From positions 4,961,464 to 5,025,463 of the forward strand of contig CM049320.1 of the NCBI GenBank assembly GCA_026874595.1: 64,000 nucleotides of DNA, given 5' to 3'. This document shows positions 49,401 through 58,400 of this stretch, piece after piece (the stretch's first letter is position 1; each line of letters begins with the position of its first letter). The stretch comes from Sipunculus nudus. Taxonomy: Eukaryota > Annelida > Sipuncula > Golfingiida > Sipunculidae. The notes below the pieces were generated by a model that was not told the DNA's origin, did no database searches, and saw nothing but the letters and a program-made list of their open reading frames with translations. The translations under genes and the position numbers were made by a program.

Positions 49401-52400
49401 GACTTTGTGTGATTTTCACCATATATGGCAATATTCAAGGTCAAGGCCACTCATTGGAAAGGTCATGACCCCTATTCAAATAAACATTATCCTATAACCC
49501 ATATCCATGCATATGCATAATATGAAAGAAATTTGTCCATTAGTTTTTGACTTATAATGCTCACAGTACTGATAAATGGCAATGATGGGGTATTAAACGG
49601 CACAAAACAAGTAAAAGAATAACAGGTGGCGCCACCTGTTTCCGGTACATGACAATACTTTCCAAGATCTTCGAACATGTTGATTTTTGGACCAATGCAT
49701 GCATCCCTTATTGAGATATTAATGATTTTGTGTAATTTTCACCATATATGGCAATATTCAAGGTCAAGGCCACTCTAATAGGAAAGGTCATGACCCCAAT
49801 TTATATATACATCATCCCATAACCCATGTCTATGTATATGCATAATATGAAAGAAATCTGTCCATTAGTTTTTGACTTATAATGCTCACAGGTTATAAAT
49901 GTACTGTTAAGTGGCAATGATGGGGTATTAAACGGCACGAAAACAAGTAAAAGAATAACAGGTGGCACCACCTGTTTCCGGTACATGACATTACTATCCA
50001 AGATCTTCGGTCAAGTTGATTTTTGGACCAATGCATGCATCCCTTATTGAGAAATTAATGATTTTGTGTGATTTTCACCATATATGGCAATATTCAAGGT
50101 CAAGGCCACTCTCATAGGAAAGGTCATGACCCCAATTTAAATAAACATCATCCCATAACCCATATCTATGTATTTGCATAATATGAAAGAAATCTGTCCA
50201 TTAGTTTTTGACTTATAATGCTCACAGTACTGTCAAGTAGCAATTTTGGGGGATATTAAACGGCATGAAAACAAGTAAAGAATAATAGGTGGCGTCACCA
50301 GTTTCTGGAACATGACAACCCTATCCATGATCTTCGATCAACTTGATTTTGGGGTCAATCCATGCAAGTTTTCTTGAGATATTTAAGAATTTGTGTGATT
50401 TTCCCCAAAATTGAACCTATTCAAGGTCAAGGTCACTCTCCTAGTTGAGGTCATGACCTCATTTTAAATAGGCGTCGTCCTCTCACCCATATCTATACAT
50501 ATACCAAGTTTGGTAAAGATCCGTGAAATATTTTTTGAGTTATTGTGTCCAAAAGAAATCTCTGCTGCGGCGGCAGCGGAGGCGCGACCGTGCCTAAACC
50601 ATAGTATCTCCAGACTATGTCTGGCGATACAAATATAGCCATCCTCATCACTGTCAGCCCTGAGGGAAACAACACAGAAATATAGCCATCCTCATCACTG
50701 TCAGCCCTGAGGGAAACAACACAGAAATATAGCCATCCTCATCACCATCAGCCCTGAAGGAAACAATACAGAAATACAGCCATCCTCATCACTGTCAGCC
50801 CTGAGGGAAACAACACAGAAATATAGCCATCCTCATCACTGTCAGCCCTGAGGGAAACAACACAGAAATATAGCCATCCCCATCACTGTCAGCCATGAGG
50901 GGAACAACACAGAAATATAGCCATCCTCATCACTGTCAGCCATGAGGGAAACAATATAGAAATATAGCCATCCTCATCACTGTCAGCCCTGAGGGAAACA
51001 ACACAGAAATATAGCCATCCTCATCACTGTCAGCCCTGAGGGAAACAATATAGAAATATAGCCATCCTCATTACCATCAGCCCTGAGGGGAACAATATAG
51101 AAATATAGCCATCCTCATCACCATCAGCCCTGAAGGAAACAATACAGAAATACAGCCATCCTCATCACTGTCAGCCCTGAGGGAAACAACACAGAAATAT
51201 AGCCATCCTCATCACTGTCAGCCATGAGGGAAATAATATAGAAATATAGCCATCCTCATCACTGTCAGCCCTGAGGGAAACAACACAGAAATATAGCCAT
51301 CCTCATCACTGTCAGCCATGAGGGGAACAACACAGAAATATAGCCATCCTCATCACTGTCAGCCATGAGGGAAACAATATAGAAATATAGCCATCCTCAT
51401 CATTGTCAGCCCTGAGGGAAACAATATAGAAATATAGCCATCCTCATCACTGTCAGCCCTGAGGGAAACAATATAGAAATATAGCCATCCTCATCACTGT
51501 CAGCCATGAGGGAAACAATATAGAAATATAGCCATCCTCATCACTGTCAGCCCTGAGGGAAACAACACAGAAATATAGCCATCCTCATCACTGTCAGCCC
51601 TGAGGGAAACAACACAGAAATATAGCCATCCTCATCACTGTCAGCCCTGAGGGAAAAAATATAGAAATATAGCCATCCTCATCACTGTCAGCCATGAGGG
51701 AAACAATATAGAAATATAGCCATCCTCATCACTGTCAGCCCTGAGGGAAACAACACAGAAATAAAGCCATCCTCATCACTGTCAGCCATGAGGGAAAACA
51801 CACAGAAATATAGCCATCCTCATCACTGTCAGCCATGAGGGAAACAACACAGAAATATAGCCATCCTCATCACTGTCAGCCCTGAGGGAAACAATATAGA
51901 AATATAGCCATCCTCATTACCGTCAGCCATGAGGGAAACAATATAGAAATATAGCCATCCTCATCACCGTCAGCCTTGAGGGAAACAACACAGAAATATA
52001 GCCATCCTCATCACTGTCAGCCATGAGGGGAAAACACAGAAATATAGCCATCCTCATCACTGTCAGCCCTGAGGGAAACAACACAGAAATATAGCCATCC
52101 TCATCACTGTCAGCCCTGAAGGAAACAACACAGAAATATAGCCATCCTCATCACCGTCAGCCCTGAGGGAAACAACACAGAAATATAGCCATCCTCATCA
52201 CTGTCAGCCCTGAGGGAAACAACACAGAAATATAGCCATCCTCATCACTGTCAGCCATGAAGGAAACAACACAGAAATATAGCCATCCTCATCACTGTCA
52301 GCCATGAGGGGAACAACACAGAAATATAGCCATCCTCATCACTGTCAGCCCTGAGGGAAACAACACAGAAATATAGCCATCCTCATCACTGTCAGCCCTG

Positions 52401-55400
52401 AGGGGAACAACACAGAAATATAGCGATCCTCATCACTGTCAGCCCTGAGGGAAACAACACAGAAATATAGCCATCCTCATCACTGTCAGCCATGAGGGGA
52501 ACAACACAGAAATACAGCCAACCTCATCACTGTCAGCCATGAGGGGAACAATATAGAAATATAGCCATCCTCATCACTGTCAGCCCTGAGGGGAACAACA
52601 CAGAAATATAGCCATCCTCATCACTGTCAGCCCTGAAGGAAACAATATAGAAATATAGCCATCCTCATCACTGTCAGCCATAAGGGGAACAAAACAGAAA
52701 TATAGCCATCCTCATCACTGTCAGCCCTGAGGGAAACAACACAGAAATATAGCCATCCTCATCACTGTCAGCCCTGAAGGAAACAATATAGAAATATAGC
52801 CATCCTCATCACTGTCAGCCCTGAGGGAAACAACACAGAAATATAGCCATCCTCATCACTGTCAGCCCTGAGGGGAACAACACAGAAATATAGCCATCCT
52901 CATCACTGTCAGCCCTGAGGGAAACAACACAGAAATATAGCCATCCTCATCACTGCCAGCCATGAGGGGAACAACACAGAAATACAGCCATCCTCATCAC
53001 TGTCAGCCATGAGGGGAACAATATAGAAATATAGCCATCCTCATCACTGTCAGCCCTGAGGGGAACAACACAGAAATATAGCCATCCTCATCACTGTCAG
53101 CCCTGAAGGAAACAATATAGAAATATAGCCATCCTCATCACTGTCAGCCATGAGGGGAACAACACAGAAATATAGCCATCCTCATCACTGTCAGCCCTGA
53201 GGGAAACAACACAGAAATATAGCCATCCTCATCACTGTCAGCCATGAGGGGAACAACACAGAAATATAGCCATCCTCATCACTGTCAGCCCTGAGGGGAA
53301 CAACACAGAAATATAGCCATCCTCATCACAGTCAGCCATGAGGGGAACAACACAGAAATACAGCCATCCTCATCACTGTCAGCCCTGAGGGGAACAACAC
53401 AGAAATACAGCCATCCTCATCACTGTCAGCCCTGAGGGAGACAACACAGAAATATAGCCATCCTCATCACCGTCAGCCCTGAAGGAAACAACACAGAAAT
53501 ATAGCCATCCTCATCACTGTCAGCCATGAGGGGAACAACACAGAAATATAGCCATCCTCATCACTGTCAGCCCTGAGGGAAACAACACAGAAATATAGCC
53601 ATCCTCATCACTGTCAGCCCTGAAGGAAACAACACAGAAATATAGCCATCCTCATCACCGTCAGCCCTGAGGGAAACAACACAGAAATATAGCCATCCTC
53701 ATCACTGTCAGCCCTGAGGGAAACAACACAGAAATATAGCCATCCTCATCACCGTCAGCCCTGAAGGAAACAACACAGAAATATAGCCATCCTCATCACT
53801 GTCAGCCATGAGGGGAACAACACAGAAATATAGCCATCCTCATCACTGTCAGCCCTGAGGGAAACAACACAGAAATATAGCCATCCTCATCACTGTCAGC
53901 CCTGAGGGGAACAACACAGAAATATAGCCATCCTCATCACTGTCAGCCCTGAGGGAAACAACACAGAAATATAGCCATCCTCATCACTGTCAGCCATGAG
54001 GGGAACAACACAGAAATACAGCCATCCTCATCACTGTCAGCCATGAGGGGAACAATATAGAAATATAGCCATCCTCATCACTGTCAGCCCTGAGGGGAAC
54101 AACACAGAAATAAAGCCATCCTCATCACTGTCAGCCCTGAAGGAAACAATATAGAAATATAGCCATCCTCATCACTGTCAGCCATGAGGGGAACAACACA
54201 GAAATATAGCCATCCTCATCACTGTCAGCCCTGAGGGAAAAAACACAGAAATATAGCCATCCTCATCACTGTCAGTCCTGAAGGAAACAATATAGAAATA
54301 TAGCCATCCTCATCACTGTCAGCCCTAAGGGAAACAACACAGAAATAAAGCCATCCTCATCACTGTCAGCCCTGAGGGGAACAACACAGAAATATAGCCA
54401 TCCTCATCACTGTCAGCCCTGAGGGAAACAACACAGAAATATAGCCATCCTCATCACTGCCAGCCATGAGGGGAACAACACAGAAATACAGCCATCCTCA
54501 TCACTGTCAGCCATGAGGGGAACAATATAGAAATATAGCCATCCTCATCACTGTCAGCCCTGAGGGGAACAACACAGAAATATAACCATCCTCATCACTG
54601 TCAGCCCTGAAGGAAACAATATAGAAATATAGCCATCCTCATCACTGTCAGCCATGAGGGGAACAAGACAGAAATATAGCCATCCTCATCACTGTCAGCC
54701 ATGAGGGAAATAACACAGAAATATAGCCATCCTCATCATTGTCAGCCCTGAGGGGAACAACACAGAAATATAGCCATCCTCATCACTGTCAGCCCTGAGG
54801 GGAACAACACAGAAATATAGCCATCCTCATCACTGTCAGCCCTGAAGGAAACAATATAGAAATATAGCCATCCTCATCACTGTCAGCCATGAGGGGAACA
54901 ACACAGAAATATAGCCATCCTCATCACTGTCAGCCCTGAGGGAAACAACACAGAAATATAGCCATCCTCATCACTGTCAGCCCTGAAGGAAACAATATAG
55001 AAATATAGCCATCCTCATCACTGTCAGCCCTAGGGGAAACAACACAGAAATATAGCCATCCTCATCACTGTCAGCCCTGAGGGGAACAACACAGAAATAT
55101 AGCCATCCTCATCACTGTCAGCCCTGAGGGAAACAACACAGAAATATAGCCATCCTCATCACTGCCAGCCATGAGGGGAACAACACAGAAATACAGCCAT
55201 CCTCATCACTGTCAGCCATGAGGGGAACAATATAGAAATATAGCCATCCTCATCACTGTCAGCCCTGAGGGGAACAACACAGAAATATAGCCATCCTCAT
55301 CACTGTCAGCCCTGAAGGAAACAATATAGAAATATAGCCATCCTCATCACTGTCAGCCCTGAGGGAAACAACACAGAAATATAGCCATCCTCATCACTGT

Positions 55401-58400
55401 CAGCCCTGAAGGAAACAACACAGAAATATAGCCATCCTCATCACTGTCAGCCCTGAGGGAAACAATATAGAAATATAGCCATCCTCATCACTGTCAGCCC
55501 TGAAGGAAACAACACAGAAATATAGCCATCCTCATCACTGTCAGCCCTGAGGGAAACAACACAGAAATAAAGCCATCCTCATCACTGTCAGTCCTGAGGG
55601 AAACAACACAGAAATATAGCCATCCTCATCACTGTCAGCCATGAGGGAAACAACACAGAAATACAGCCATCCTCATCACTGTCAGCCCTGAGGGAAACAA
55701 CACAGAAATATAGCCATCCTCATCACTGTCAGCCCTGAAGGAAACAACACAGAAATATAGCCATCCTCATCACTGTCAGCCCTGAGGGAAACAACACAGA
55801 AATATAGCCATCCTCATCACCATCAGCCATGAGGGAAACAATATAGAAATATAGCCATCCTCATCACTGTCAGCCCTGAGGGAAACAATACAGAAATATA
55901 GCCATCCTCATCACTGTCAGCCCTGAAGGAAACAACACAGAAATATAGCCATCCTCATCACTGTCAGCCCTGAGGGAAACAACACAGAAATATAGCCATC
56001 CTCATCACTGTCAGCCATGAGGGAAACAACACAGAAATATAGCCATCCTCATCACTGTCAGCCCTGAGGTAAACAATACAGAAATATAGCCATCCTCATC
56101 ACTGTCAGCCCTGAAGGAAACAACACAGAAATATAGCCATCCTCATCACTGTCAGCCCTGAGGGAAACAACACAGAAATATAGCCATCCTCATCACTGTC
56201 AGCCCTGAGGGAAACAATATAGAAATATAGCCATCCTCATCACCGTCAGCCCTGAAGGAAACAACACAGAAATATAGCCATCCTCATCACTGTCAGCCCT
56301 GAGGGAAACAACACAGAAATATAGCCATCCTCATCACTGTCAGCCCTAAGGGAAACAACACAGAAATATAGCCATCCTCATCACCGTCAGCCATGAGGGA
56401 AACAATATAGAAATATAGCCATCCTCATCACCGTCAGCCATGAGGGAAACAATATAGAAATATAGCCATCCTCATCACCGTCAGCCCTGAGGGAAACAAT
56501 ATAGAAATATAGCCATCCTCATTACCATCAGCCCTGAGGGGAACAAAATAGAAATATAGCCATCCTCATCACCATCAGCCCTGAAGGAAACAATACAGAA
56601 ATACAGCCATCCTCATCACTGTCAGCCCTGAGGGAAACAACACAGAAATATAGTCATCCTCATCACTGTCAGCCCTGAGGGAAACAATATAGAAATATAG
56701 CCATCCTCATCACTGTCAGCCATGAGGGGAACTATATAGAAATATAGCCATCCTCATCACTGTCAGCCCTGAGGGAAACAACACAGAAATATAGCCATCC
56801 TCATCACTGTCAGCCCTGAGGGAAACAATATAGAAATATAGCCATCCTCATCACTGTCAGCCCTGAGGGAAACAATATAGAAATATGGCCATCCTCATCA
56901 CTGTCAGCCATGAGGGAAACAATATAGAAATATAGCCATCCTCATCACCATCAGCCGCCATCCTCATCACCGTCAGCCCTGAGGGAAACAATATAGAAAT
57001 ATAGCCATCCTCATCACCGTCAGCCCTGAGGGGAACAATATAGAAATATAGCCATCCTCATCACTGTCAGCCCTGAGGGAAACAACACAGAAATATAGCC
57101 ATCCTCATCACTCTCAGCCCTGAGGGAAACAACACAGAAATATAGCCATCCTCATCACTATCAGCCATGAGGGGAACAACACAGAAATATAGCCATCCTC
57201 ATCACTGTCAGCCCTGAAGGAAACAATACAGAAATATAGCCATCCTCATCACCGTCAGCCCTGAGGGAAACAACACAGAAATATAGCCGTCCTCATCACT
57301 GTCAGCCCTGAGGGAAACAACACAGAAATACAGCCATCCTCATCACCGTCAGCCCTGAGGGGAACAATATAGAAATATAGCCATCCTCATCACTGTCAGC
57401 CCTGAGGGAAACAACACAGAAATATAGCCATCCTCATCACCGTCAGCCCTGAGGGGAACAATATAGAAATATAGCCATCCTCATCACTGTCAGCCCTGAG
57501 GGAAACAATATAGAAATATAGCCATCCTCATCACCGTCAGCCCTGAGGGGAACAATATAGAAATATAGCCATCCTCATCACTGTCAGCCCTGAGGGAAAC
57601 AACACAGAAATATAGCCATCCTCATCACCGTCAGCCCTGAGGGGAACAATATAGAAATATAGCCATCCTCATCACTGTCAGCCCTGAGGGAAACAATATA
57701 GAAATATAGCCATCCTCATCACCGTCAGCCCTGAGGGGAACAATATAGAAATATAGCCATCCTCATCACTGTCAGCCCTGAGGGAAACAACACAGAAATA
57801 TAGCCATCCTCATCACCGTCAGCCCTGAGGGAAACAATACACAAATATAGCTATCCTCATCACAGAGAAATATAAACAAATCTATATATTGTATATGTTT
57901 ATATTTACAGTGAAACTAATGTTATGGGACCATCCATGGGACTGGGCAAAAGCAGTCTTTATTCAAAGGTGGTCTTATTAGAGAGGTTACTTAAAACCAA
58001 TGTGAATGCTTTCCGTTCACCGAAGGGTGTTCTTAATAGACAGGTGGTCTTTCAGACAGGTTCACCTGTATATACATATATGGACCATGTATTTTTGGTT
58101 TTATGTACACACAGTAATATATGTCTATCTTAACAATACTTTGAACAAGATATCTTATGTTTACTTGCTTAGACGCACTAATAGAGGGGATACATGGCAT
58201 AGCTTTATATACTCACTCAGAATAGATATCTCAACCAATATAATTACATGAAGTCGCAGTGAAAAGACTAAATTTTTTCAATGTACTCATGAAGAATAAA
58301 TATCTCAATAAAATATATTACAAATACACACAGAGAAATTATATCTTATTTTAAGTACTCACAGTGAGAAGATATCTCGAAGTTTCTTCTTTGCGTCTTC

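Noticed and set aside
47964-57866. Resemblance to a CRISPR array or a tandem EF-hand coding array
   Set aside because: There are no unique spacers, so it is not CRISPR. The 47-bp period breaks frame and gives TGA within three units, so it cannot encode serial EF-hands.
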